Below are positions 49,201 through 59,661 of a stretch of DNA of 64,000 nt, piece by piece. Source of the DNA: Pteria penguin (taxonomy: Eukaryota; Mollusca; Bivalvia; Pterioida; Pteriidae); contig CM068583.1 of assembly GCA_035048485.1 (NCBI GenBank), forward strand, positions 43,739,042-43,803,041. The letters are read 5' to 3'. The translations under genes and the position numbers were made by a program. The notes below the pieces were generated by a model. That model was not told the origin of the DNA and did no database searches. It worked only from the letters and a program-made list of their open reading frames with translations. Numbering within the stretch: the stretch's first letter is position 1; the number at the start of each line of letters is the position of its first letter.

Positions 49201-52200
49201 ACTATTTCTTTCATTGTATAGAGTTAGTTGCATTTACTGTACATGGTATCTCTGAATAGTCTACTTACCATTTCTTTCATTATATATTGTCAGTTGCAAA
49301 TTGTAGTATTCATGAATTGTCTATTTTACCATTTCTTTTGTTATATATTGTCAGTTGCAAATTGTAGTATTCATGAATTGTCTATTTTACCATTTCTTTT
49401 GTTATATGTTGTCAGTTGCAAATTGTAGTATTCATGAATTGTCTACTTACCATTTCTTTCATTATATATTGTCAATTGCCAGTTATTGTACATGGTGTTC
49501 CTGAATTGTCTACTTTCATAACCACCAACTATAGTTGAAATCTCAATTTGCTGATTAGCTCTCAAAATGTGAAGCCTTAACACCTGAAATTAAGATATTT
49601 TGTGGTAAATTGAATAATATCAATACAATCTTCAATTATTTATCTATTTCTTTTCATAGGGTATCAACGATTTATATGTCTGATTCAAGTGATTAGTCCC
49701 GGATATTTCTTTTCTGTATTATTGCGACCATTCATTTAAACTATGACTCCAATATTAGTTAACATTTTCCATGCCATCATATAGCTGTGCATCAAATATG
49801 TGGTGTTTTAGAAATTCATGCAAGTAAAAGTAAATTAAAATCATATTTGGTAATAATGTCTATACAATGTCAAATAGACAAAGTGACAATGGTACAGTGA
49901 ACTGCATTTGATGATACATGCACCTTAATCATGAATTATGGATGATTACACTGTTACTGTGATATTGACTTATTCCACTCTATAGACATATCTTATCTCT
50001 GAACTTATGAAGATCATGTTTTCTCCACATGTAGAAACTTGACTGATTTCTATAGACATAGTAATTCAATATTATGCTTACTTAGTACATATAAGTACTA
50101 CAGTAATGGTCAGCAACTTATTACTGGTTACTACACCACCAGAAGGCTTATTAATATTTTCCAAATCCATACTAGATAACAGGAATCTGGTTGCTTAGTA
50201 ATCTGATTTCATTAAGAGACAAATTGTTATATACTTACATCAGCAACAGGAATTTGGTTGCTATGTACTTACTTACAAATGTAATCAAGAGTCTGGTTAC
50301 TACCGGTAAGCACTTACTGCTTCAGAGACAGTTTGTTAATATGTACTTACTTCAGCAACAGAAATTTGGTTGCTATGTTCTTACTAAATCAAGTGTCTGG
50401 TTACTAAGCACTTACTACTTAGGAGACAGGTAATTCTGTACTTACTTCAGCAATAGGAATTTGGTTGCTATGTACTTACTTAATCAAGAGTCTGGTTACT
50501 AAGCACTTACTGCTTAGGAGACAGTTTGTTAATATGTACTTACTTCAGAAACAGAAATTTGGTTGCTATGTACTTACTAAATCAAGAATCTGGTTACTAA
50601 GCACTTACTCCTTAGGAGACAGGTTGTTCTGTACTTACTTCAGCAATAGGAATTTGGTTGCTATGTACTTACTAAATCAAGAGTCTGGTTACTTAGCACT
50701 TACTCATAAGGAGATAGGTTGTTCTGTACTTATGTCAGCAACAGGAATTTGGTAACTATGTACTTACTTAATCAAGAGTCTGGTTACTAAGCATTTACTG
50801 CTTAGTAGACAGTTTGTTAAATATGTACTTACTAGAGCAACAGAAATTTGGTTGCTATGTACTTACTTAATCAAGAGTCTGCTTACTAAGCACTTACTGC
50901 TTAGCAGACAGGTTGTTCTGTACTTACTTCAGCTACAGGAATTTGATTGCTAAATGTATATACTTACTAGATCAACAAGAGTCTGGTTACTATTTAGATT
51001 TAGCATTGGTAAAGCTCGTATCTTTTCAAAAGCAGAGTCCATGGGAACAAAAACATTCACTCCTGAAGCCTGGATAAGAGACTGCCTAATATCATCATTC
51101 CCTAGATTTATCAATTGGTCCAACTGTCTGAAAACATACAAGTAGTATATATATCCAAGCATATATACATATATATGTAATATTTTTCCCTTTGACAACA
51201 GTCCTTTTTTCACCTCTATTAAGAAGTTATGGGCATCATTTTATGGCATTCTACATGCTACCAGCACAAAAATATCAGAAATGGCACCTTTCATGAGATT
51301 ATAACACTAATTTGTTCAGATGTTATACAGTGTAGGTGAAAACCAAGAAATATAAACTTAATATTTTCTATACAGTATTTTCTGTATTACTGAGCTTATA
51401 GTTGCAGATATACAGATTGCTTTAGCACATTGTCTTTTTCAACATTTTAAGAGATATCTATTTTGTAAAGTACTATTTCATCAGTCTGTGGATACAAAAT
51501 GATTAATTTGTTACCTGCCATCTAAGGTTATCTGTTCTCGGATGTTATTATAAACAAATCCCATTAGTTGATCTACTATATGTAAAACTCCATTGGCTAC
51601 TGTAATATTTCCTCGTTTAATTTCTGCTGTGACACCTAAACTGTTAACATCAACTGGAAAATATGTCAGTAGAAATCATCATTAGCTTTATGTGTTTAAG
51701 CTTTGTTGTACATGTGTATTGCAAAAAACTGTATTACTCCATAATGTATTTGCATATAGTTAAGAATAAATATTCAACAATAAGCAACTACATAGTCTAC
51801 AGTATTCAATAAAAGGACAGTACCTTGCCAGGAGTATGGTTTGCGGAAAGACATTGGTTGATTCAGTTTATTTGGGAATCCTTCATTGTGGTTGACATAA
51901 GATGTATAAACTACTCTGTTAGGAATGTAGTGGGCTTGAATTATCTGTAAATTATAACATTCTGTCATGAATATTGCAAGGAGTAGAAAATATTTGACAG
52001 CAAATTTCTCCTAAGAAAATATATTTCTTAAAATTTTGCTAGCCAGACTGGGGAGACTTGTTCCTCCAAAGCATATACTTTACCAAAGACAACCGCCATC
52101 CAAATACGCTTTGTATGTATGGTAACAAGCAGTGATTGTGATACACTAATACCCCAGCAGCAACAAAGCCTACCTTCCAACTCATTGCAAATGTAGTACA

Positions 52201-55200
52201 ATCTTAAGACATGCAGAGAAAAACGATCAACGAGTATCTCAGGTTGAGAGGTCATAAAAATATATAAACACTAATAGTAATGTAGAGTAAGATTATGATA
52301 TCAAAAATATATAGAGAGACATCAACATGAAGTAACTGTGCTCTGCTGGTCTGGAAGTGAGCTCAAACCCTTGATTTGTATGGTCTGTAAGATTTATGAG
52401 CCAGCTATATGTCTATGGGACATGAATGCCCCACCCTGGTATATAAGTAATATTCATAAGGAAAGTATTTTTGTCATTTAGAGTGTGTGTGAAGCTTTGT
52501 TAGGCTTCACAGGATATTTGTCCGGTAAATCTTCATATCTCAATGAAATGTTAGTGAGAGTTTTACCTGACCAAGCCAACTTTTACCAGAAATGTTATGT
52601 GGGATTCCTAAACACTTTGTTTATACTTCTCTTGGTCAAATGAAAGCCAAGATCACAAACTCTGTGTGATTAAAAATCTCTCGTCAAAATGTTTGTGTAT
52701 GTTTAACTAGGTTAGGAATGTTTATAGATACCCTCTGTAGTTCCCTTGGGTCTGATTTGAGCTGTTGCAGTTTTGCTTGTGGTATTTTGTTCATGGCTGT
52801 ATCATCAGGAATCAGTAGAGTCACTAGTTTATCTTTGTCTTGCAAGTCAATGATTGTAGAATAATATTCCCCAGTAAGATACTTCAGCAGATCAAAGAAC
52901 TTCCTAAAATTTACAACAAAGAAACATGAAAGAGAGAAATAGTACATGAAGTTTGATTCTTGTCTTGCGTCACGTCACAGTTATTGCACTTACTAGGGTG
53001 TAACTATACACATGCCTCACGATACAATACATATTGAAATTTTTGGCTGCGATACGATACTTTTCGATAAAATACATATGCACAGTATAAAGCCATGTAT
53101 TTGTATGTAATAAACCAAGATGACTGAAGAATTTATGTACAGACCTCCATTACATCTTTAACTTGCCATGGGCAATGTATTCAGTATACCATGGTGTCAC
53201 CAACAGTATCCAAAACCTTTTTGCTACAATAACCATGTTTATTAATTACCAACTTCAATCTGAATCAATCATTAAAACTTTGCAAAACACTTTAGTTACA
53301 TACCGCATGTATGAAATATAACATAACATTTGAGTGAAATCACAAAACACAAATCATCATGAATTCATGATACAAATGCAAAACAGTTTAAATTGACTCT
53401 ACATAGTACTATTCTTGTCTGTTAATCTGTAGAAGGTCTTTAGGGATTTCCAGGTTTGATTTTTAAAAAATGAGCAAATCGACATGCTCTGGACTCAAAA
53501 CAGCTTTCTGAGCTATCACAATGTCACCTGCAGTTGAGACCACTCTCTGATGCCACTGAAGTTGCTGAGGGATTGACAGATAATACTTAGCCATCTTTGA
53601 CAACCTAGGCCAGGGTACATACTTTACACACAGTTTTTTCTTTGTCCATTACTTCATTGCCCTCTTTTACATTTATGCGAAATCCAAAATATTCCAGACT
53701 CCACTCCTGTAACTTGCAGGAGGATCCCTAATTTTGACAACATTGTTGTTGCTCTCTGAAGCCAAATCATTCAGGAATGATCATTCACTGTCGCTGATTC
53801 ATCTGCCACAGCTGTTTTGGAAGTTGACGTATTTATTAGTAATGAACTAATTGTCGCTGATAATCGATTGTTGATCACTAAAAGTCTTTTGATTCCGATT
53901 ATTGATTCCAATTCTTTATTATCGATTGTCGCTGAGAGAGAGAGAGAGAAAAAAGATTGTTCAGAATGAACTAAACTGCACGTGAATTGTTTCACAAATT
54001 ATTCCGCACAAATTGTCTATTAAGCACAAGGTGACCATTCGGAACAATCTCGCAATTTTACTTGTGCCGACGTATAAAGATCTCTCCCTTCACTCGTACT
54101 TACGTAAAAAGACTCGGATGTTACTTAGCGGAATGACTTACATTGATTCCATGCATCAATCGGTTTCCGTCATTGCACTCAGTAATATCAGCCATGTGGG
54201 CCTAAAATGTAATCTGGTACACATCTATGTCAAGGAAAGTAAATAACGCTGCAATAGTTCGGGATTAGTGTTCAATTTTGGTCTGTCGAATGGGACTATT
54301 TCACTGTACGTATCTGTTTTGAGTTTTACATATTGCAGCATTCTTTAATGAGTAAAGGCGGGAGAGATTCCGAATGCATGAGGGGGTATGACTTTGGTTT
54401 TATCCTAGGCCATAATGCAATTATTCAGTAATTTTTTATAGATACTGTAATAAATATTTTGAAATCCACATTTGAATTCAATGAAGAAGTACAGTATACA
54501 TAGAATATATATAGTTAATTATTTTCTCATTTAAGATAATATTCATAATATTCATGGAAAAACAAAATATTAAAAACTAAGATTTTACTTAGAAATTGAA
54601 GATAAATCCCGAGAAGTATACCTCATAACAAATCATGAATCTGGATCATTTAAGCATTTGTGAAATAGTTTCACTGTGAAAGTCTTCTACCGTCTTCATT
54701 ACAAGCCAAGAATTATTTGTCTGGTACATGTGCAAGCGTCCATAACTATTTTTCAATAATGGCTACGAATTGACGGTTGTTACATTATGCAGGAAAAGCC
54801 CTAGGATGTCCGAATGCAAGATGGTGACAAAAACCAATGATGACGCCAAATCAGCCAAATAAAAATCAGATTTGCTATGTGATCTATTATTAGTCAAACT
54901 CAAATTTCAAAGAATATAGATTTCAGATTTAAATCGATAATCGATTGGTTTACCTTTTCCGATTATCAATTCTTAAATCACTTCCGATGTACAACACTAG
55001 TATTTATATAATGCCGATCCCATAATTTTTTTTTTTTAACCGAACCGAAATTTGGAATTTTGAATCGAACATCGCATCGAGCAAAAGTATTGAACAGTAT
55101 CGAAACTTTGGTGAATTGTTACACCCCTAGCACTTATATGGTGAAGACATCAGCCTGATACAATGCACAAATATTTAGATGAATGAAATGGACCAATCTA

Positions 55201-58200
55201 AAGAAGAGAGCATGTTTACCATAGCATGGGATCTCAATTTTAGTCTTCTGTCTATTATCTCGATCTTCATCAAAGATAAGTTGTTCTCCTGTACTGCTTT
55301 CGAAAACTTATAAATATGTAGGAGGATGTACATACCTTGTTTGAATGGTGCTGTCAGTTGGCTTTTCCGCGTAAGCATATGCACCTAAACTACTTGTGGG
55401 TTGTAGAACCTGTCCAGTAGCGTGAATGATTCCATTAGTGGCCTGGATATCTCGACCATTTTGTAGAATTTCTGCACCATTGACGTAGTAAGTAGTAGGT
55501 CCAAAATTTCCTGATGGATTCTGAAATGTGTGACAGAGCAAATTTGAGAAAACTTTAAGAATCAGATTTTTCCACTTTGACTGACTGAGTTAAACACAAT
55601 AGAATACTATGATCTAATACCACTTTAAGGAAGGGAAGGGTGTACATTTATACAATTATTTGACTAGTTTTTCTTTCTCTACGACATGTAATTACATATT
55701 TATGACATTAAGAAATTAAGATACATTGCTTTGCATTGACATCAATAGTTTTGCAAAAATAATGGTTACAAGAAGTGAATTCATCTATGATGTAGAAATT
55801 ATAATGATGTCATGCACTTATTGTATTGGCTTACCTCACTCTACAATTTGAGAGACAACTTTCCCACTAATTTAATATATTTCCGTGGCATATTGGTCAC
55901 AAACAGGAGATACATGTATGTCTTCCATGATCCCCATTCCCATCCTGTCTTTTTCGTATCACTTTCAAAAACTATTTTGAGGGCATTGCTAATGTATGGT
56001 TCTTATTTTGACCTGCTACCAAACACAGTTAACATGAAGACCCATGGATCTTTAGCTATGAAGACTTCAGAAGAGCTATGGATCTCTAAGGACGGAGAGC
56101 TATGGGAGGGATGGATTACTAAACATGGAAAGCCAAAGATCTCAAACTATGGAGAGCTATAAACCCCTAACTATGAATCATTACAAATCTCTAACAAGAG
56201 CTACGGTTTTGGGTAGTTATTGATCTCTAACTATGGAGAGCTAAGTATCTCCAAGTTTAACCTGTTATTTCTGATACATGTACACATTCTAAGAGATATA
56301 TTACCTCAAAATTTTAGTTTAGAATTTACAGAGCACATCAGACAGTCCTTTTACACCACTGAGGTGAGCTTAATACTAAAGGTCGTAAGCCCAAGCGTAC
56401 ACGTAAACTTTGCTAAGAAACATTTGTATCCCCCCTAAAGAGTTCCAAACATAATGTACACCTTTGACAACATTTACCAATGTAATTACGTACACGTATG
56501 AACATAAACTCCAAGAAAAACTCACCTGACGTACATATAAATTTAGAATGAAAGTTTACATCTACGTTTCGGCTTAAGACCTTTAGTTCCCAGTGCGACG
56601 TAAAACAATTATACATACAGTCAAACCTCGTTATCCCGAAGTCGGAGGGACCGTGGAAAATACTTCGAGATATCCGTAGTTCGAGATATCCAAATTTCGA
56701 TTTTAGGATGACAAATCTTGCAGTTGTTAATGTACGCGGATTCATTTGACATTTGTGATTACTATAGTAGATGTATGAGATATACATGTATTTATAAATA
56801 AATACGCAAGAAGATGTACATATTGTATTGTTCCTTAATAATCAATCTGAATCTCATCATACATTTTATATTTTATGAATATATAGAGAATATACTCCAA
56901 AACTGAAAACATCATGTTTCCTTTTCAGTAACATCGTAATTTAAATCCAATACTGGATATAACTGTCTTATACTATACCTAAAATCGAAAAATCGAGGAC
57001 GGGCTAACACGTAAGACAATATAAAGACACACGTCATAATTTGATTTAATTACTATTACTTTGCATAAAAATACAGACATACACATGGATTAGAAAAAGT
57101 AATAATTAATGAATAGTGTAAAGAAATTTCTTTAAACGCAGGTATGAAAAAGCACTAATTACAGTTAATGTTAATTATCTAATTTTGTGTCGAGTTTAAT
57201 AAGCTATCACCATTTGTTAATATTTTTATAAATAACAGGGTACGCACGGATGCGAACGATTATGTAATTACTGCGGCTTTGTACAGCGACACGGTCAATT
57301 GATCACACCACACGAGCGACCTGTCATTTAGGGTAAACGCCACGGGGAATATTGTCAATAAGAAGCCAACTTCGAGATAAACCGGGTAAATAAGAACTTC
57401 GGGACTTGAAAATGTATTCGAGATAAGCATGGTATTCGACATATCAGTGTTCGACACATCCGAGGTGAATTTAATCATAATATGAAGGAATTTTTTCGGG
57501 ACCGACGTTCGACTTCGAGATATCCCGGATATTCGAGATATCAGTGTTCGAGATATCGAAGTTTGACTGTATATCTATTTATCTATAACGACCTTTAGTA
57601 AAATTCACTCCTGATAAATTTAGTATATAGTTTGGCTAAAAAGAATCACATGAATGAATAAAGTGTACAAACTGTTCAAGTCTGTAAGTTTAGTTGCACT
57701 GAATTCTCAGGATCTCAGTACATTACAGTACGTTGTATATACTTAACATTTTATTTTACTTACAAAATTTGTTCTTTGTCGCCGATTGATAAACAGTCTG
57801 TTCCCATCACTAGCCATGCTTTTATAGTATTGGTTATCATTCATTGAAGAAGTCAACACAGCTGAGCCATATACTGCAGTTAAAAATTTTAGAATTTAGA
57901 AATTTTTTTATGATAATACCTCTAATTCTAGCAAGAAAAAAACCCCAACAAAATGCCAAAAATAAGCATTCTGAGAGTATAGCTAGAGCAATACCAGTCT
58001 CTCACCAGTCCCAACAAATCCATACAGGTGAGGGGCTGAAATGTAGGTCAGTGGCAGCCAAAGGGTTACACAAGCATTCAGAAAGTTTTAATAAGTGTCT
58101 ATAGATAGTTTTCACTGACCGAAAATTCACAGGAGTTATCTCCCATTGTCAGTTATTTAGTGAGTCAAAGAGTTAAGTTTTGTGCTTTAGTCAACAGAAA

Positions 58201-59661
58201 TACAGATTAAATGTCTTTAAAATCTCATGATCTTTGAAAACATAAATTGTTTACGTACCAATAAATATTAAGATATAATTAATCTGAAAACTGTTAATTT
58301 TGGTGCAAAATTATGAAAACCCTCTCAAAACAAAGGTCTTAAAATTGGTTACTATGAGTATGAATAAAAATGTCTTGTATGACTCCAAATACGGCTGACT
58401 ATGGGAAGTAACTCAAACAAATTTAGACTCGGTGAAAACTATCTATTAGCTAGAGTTGCTCACTTTTTTTCTTTCTTTTTCTGTTTTGAGATAATGCAAG
58501 CATTGCAAAGAAAGTGCAGAAAACAGATTTTGAACAAAGGGCTATAACTCTGGAAAAAATATTATCAACTGTGACCAAAGTTGAAACTGATCTGTAATTC
58601 CTCATGGGAAAGCTTGCTACCATGTTTCAGCATGATATCTGTAAGTATGGCCAAAAAAGTCTGGAATACCAGCATGACAGACAGATGGACTAATGGACAG
58701 ACAAAGTAGAAACCTATACTCCCGTCTGGTTTCATCGGTAGGAGACTCAAAATCTGGCAATCATGATGTAAAGTGCAAACATTATTTAAAGACTTTTAGA
58801 TCTTAGGCCAAACATCTCTGTGTTTTCATCATACTTTCTCAAATGCTTTGATACAACAAGCTGTATTTGTGAAATATGAATGCCCCCGGTGGCAACTTTG
58901 TCAGTATAAGCTATTATTCTTAAACTTGGACAAAATCCAAGGTCAAGATCACAAGGTCAAAATTTTGGTACTGATGGAAAGGTCTTGTCACAAAGAATAC
59001 ACAAGTGAAATATGAAGCCCTATTACTTACCATTAAAAAGATATACCCAATGTTAAACTTTTTTGAAATGTAGATCTAAGGTCGCAGTCAAGGTCATGAG
59101 GTCAAACACTATTATACCAATGGAAAAGTCTTGTCATAAGGAATATGCATGTGAAATATGAAAGACCTATCTCTTACAGTTGAAAAATTATGTGGAATAT
59201 TCAAGTGTTTTACATCAGACAGACAAACACATAGACAGACCAAAACCTAGATGTCCCAGAATCTCTGCTTCCAGAGGCACATATATATGAAGTACATGTA
59301 TCAAGGACATGCTTTGAAAATATTATAATTTGATAAATTTCAAATAAAATACCGGAAAATTGGTAATTCATTAAAGTCTTCTATAAACTGATCAATCATG
59401 ACAATGCATGGCATTTGTACAAAGACAATAAAGTTACATGTATCAGTCATTTCTATAAGAATATTTTCAGTTATTTCTCTTACTTGTGCATTGTTTAATG
59501 TAGTCTGTCTTTTGTTGTGGCGTCATCGACTGAAAGCGTTGTTTCTGCTGATAGTTCATACTATTGTAAGCTGTATTATTGAAGGCAAACACTGTTAATT
59601 TAGCACTAGATACAGATTCAAACATCACCTTCATGTTGGAACCAGTTACTAAAGATTTGAA
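43023..59661 (-). CDS. fasciclin (FAS1) four-domain membrane protein gene, 5' partial
   Basis: Minus-strand exons in order: 59661-59484, 57873-57764, 55520-55336, 52903-52732, 51944-51824, 51653-51515, 51127-50968, 49583-49451, 48312-48165, 45945-45345, 45098-44981, 43231-43023. All have AG/GT junctions and compatible phases; the visible coding length is 2274 bases (757 residues plus TGA). There are four FAS1 domains at about residues 1-135, 158-300, 302-430 and 449-735. The conserved H2-type ends are NGIIHATGQVL, NGVLHIVDQLM, NGMIHIIDSVL and NGVMHIIDNIL. The fourth is split by a ~135-residue Cys-rich insert. A hydrophobic segment (VFLVTLSFLIFLLL) followed by RKRN closes the protein, suggesting a single-pass anchor. 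FAS1 proteins (periostin/TGFBI/fasciclin) act in adhesion and matrix. The signal peptide and first part of domain 1 are upstream and not found up to 64000. Confidence 0.92.
44981..45098 (-). CDS. FAS1 gene exon: domain 4, late part
   Basis: Acceptor GATTTTCAG, donor GTATGT. Reads LLKRLMFRQLIFVGKLADGN and AINGETIRLTKTNQR. Confidence 0.92.
45345..45945 (-). CDS. FAS1 gene exon: domain 4 with Cys-rich insert
   Basis: Acceptor GTTTTCAG, donor GTAAGT; 601 bases, by far the largest exon of the gene. It starts RTYDYMRSVGMKKYLTDRRF (FAS1 helices) and resumes FAS1 with SITFFVPNSSAIDYF. In between, about 135 residues rich in Cys, Ser, Tyr, Pro and Gly include three modules of the form CPxxC-X(10-11)-C-X4-C (45531-45800). 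I do not recognise this insert. Confidence 0.92.
46196..47967. repeat. 84-bp satellite, 21 copies
   Basis: The unit is 'catgtcagatagagacaggt' + 'cagtatgtcgtaacacatgg' + 'aaggtactacaatagacagt' + 'caagggaagttaatataaca' + 'cagg'. Copies are nearly identical and differ mainly at a cgtaac/cataac site. It lies in the intron between FAS1 exons 48165 and 45945. Reverse-strand frames of 28-residue repeats are spurious. Confidence 0.98.
48165..48312 (-). CDS. FAS1 gene exon: end of domain 3, start of domain 4
   Basis: Acceptor TTGCTTCACAG, donor GTAAGT. Reads SWVQGGYVKARVIRPDIKTT and NGMIHIIDSVLGVPYLDMAM, then CRDLWLL leading into domain 4. Confidence 0.93.
49190..49450 (-). repeat. tandem copies of an exon end with its splice donor
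   Basis: About four ~60-bp copies of 'tctacttaccatttctttca' + 'ttatatattgtcagttg' and related sequence, matching the 3' end of exon 49451-49583 plus donor. Some copies keep GTAAGT on the minus strand; others have GTAAAA. Confidence 0.9.
49451..49583 (-). CDS. FAS1 gene exon: domain 3, middle
   Basis: Acceptor AATTTCAG, donor GTAAGT. Reads VLRLHILRANQQIEISTIVG and SRQFRNTMYNNWQLTIYNER. The exon end and donor are copied four or so times just downstream. Confidence 0.92.
50220..50965 (-). repeat. ~95-bp repeat carrying a copied exon end and donors
   Basis: About 7-8 copies containing 'tacttactaaatcaagagtc' + 'tggttacta', matching the last bases of exon 50968-51127 plus its GTAAGT donor, followed by unrelated sequence ('gcttaggagacaggttgttc'). 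Confidence 0.9.
50968..51127 (-). CDS. FAS1 gene exon: domain 3, first half
   Basis: Acceptor TGTTTTCAG, donor GTAAGT. Reads QLDQLINLGNDDIRQSLIQA and GVNVFVPMDSAFEKIRALPM. In the intron just after its donor, its last ~24 bases plus the donor are repeated many times. Confidence 0.93.
51515..51653 (-). CDS. FAS1 gene exon: end of domain 2
   Basis: Acceptor ATTTTCCAG, donor GTAACA. Reads DVNSLGVTAEIKRGNITVAN and GVLHIVDQLMGFVYNNIREQ. Confidence 0.93.
51824..51944 (-). CDS. FAS1 gene exon: domain 2, middle
   Basis: Acceptor AATTTACAG, donor GTACTG. Reads IIQAHYIPNRVVYTSYVNHN (the conserved helix with 'xxxHYxxxxVY'), then a hydrophilic loop. Confidence 0.9.
52732..52903 (-). CDS. FAS1 gene exon: domain 2, first half
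   Basis: Acceptor AAATTTTAG, donor GTATCT. Reads KFFDLLKYLTGEYYSTIIDL and LVTLLIPDDTAMNKIPQAKL, ending in RELQR. Confidence 0.92.
52994..55129 (-). mobile_element. hAT transposon, internally deleted, with 8-bp TSD
   Basis: The left end TAGGGTGTAAC and right end GTTACACCCCTA form inverted termini typical of hAT elements. The flanking 8 bases are GCACTTAC (52986-52993) and GCACTTAT (55130-55137), one mismatch. Internal transposase remnants are on the minus strand. It is in the intron between FAS1 exons 55336 and 52903. Confidence 0.88.
53463..53705 (-). pseudogene. hAT transposase remnant: BED finger joined to C-terminal region
   Basis: Minus strand 53705-53608: EWSLEYFGFRINVKEGNEVM then KTVCKVCTLA, a BED zinc-finger start. 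This is followed almost directly (53602-53463) by KMAKYYLSIPQQLQWHQRVV and STAGDIVIAQKAVLSPEHVD, the hAT dimerisation region. The whole catalytic part between them is gone, and a stop separates the pieces. Confidence 0.8.
55336..55520 (-). CDS. FAS1 gene exon: end of domain 1 and linker
   Basis: Acceptor CACATTTCAG, donor GTATGT. Reads NPSGNFGPTTYYVNGAEILQ and DIQATNGIIHATGQVLQP (the Asp of the usual H-x-I-D is Thr-Gly here), then an Ala/Tyr-rich linker. Confidence 0.9.
56618..57569. mobile_element. pogo/Tigger-like MITE, 952 bp, TA target site
   Basis: The ends are CAGTCAAACCTCGTTATC and its near-complement ending CGAAGTTTGACTG, flanked by TA on both sides (56616-56617, 57570-57571). Sub-terminal 'cgagatatc' motifs recur on both sides. 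No transposase frame was found, so it is non-autonomous. FAS1 intron. Confidence 0.85.
57764..57873 (-). CDS. FAS1 gene exon: domain 1, middle
   Basis: Acceptor TTAACTGCAG, donor GTAAGT. Reads YGSAVLTSSMNDNQYYKSMA then NRLFINRRQRTNF, the segment before the YVNGAEIL strand. Confidence 0.88.
58855..59285. repeat. dispersed non-coding repeat, copy 3
   Basis: 'tttgtgaaatatgaatgccc' + 'ccggtggcaac', then 'aaggtcttgtcacaaagaat' and 'gtgaaatatgaagcccta', repeated. Same family as 36637-37080. FAS1 intron. Confidence 0.7.
59484..59661 (-). CDS. FAS1 gene exon: domain 1, first half
   Basis: Acceptor TTCTTTGCAG, donor GTAAGAG. Reads FKSLVTGSNMKVMFESVSSA then KLTVFAFNNTAYNSM (the Fas1 H1-type 'TVFAPTNxAF' strand), ending TDYIKQCT. 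First exon recognised; starts in phase 0. Confidence 0.9.

Noticed and set aside
51774..52255. Small reverse frames beyond the FAS1 exon at 51824-51944
   Set aside because: Only the 51824-51944 part aligns with FAS1 and has splice sites; the frame at 52028-52255 has no domain or flanking sites.
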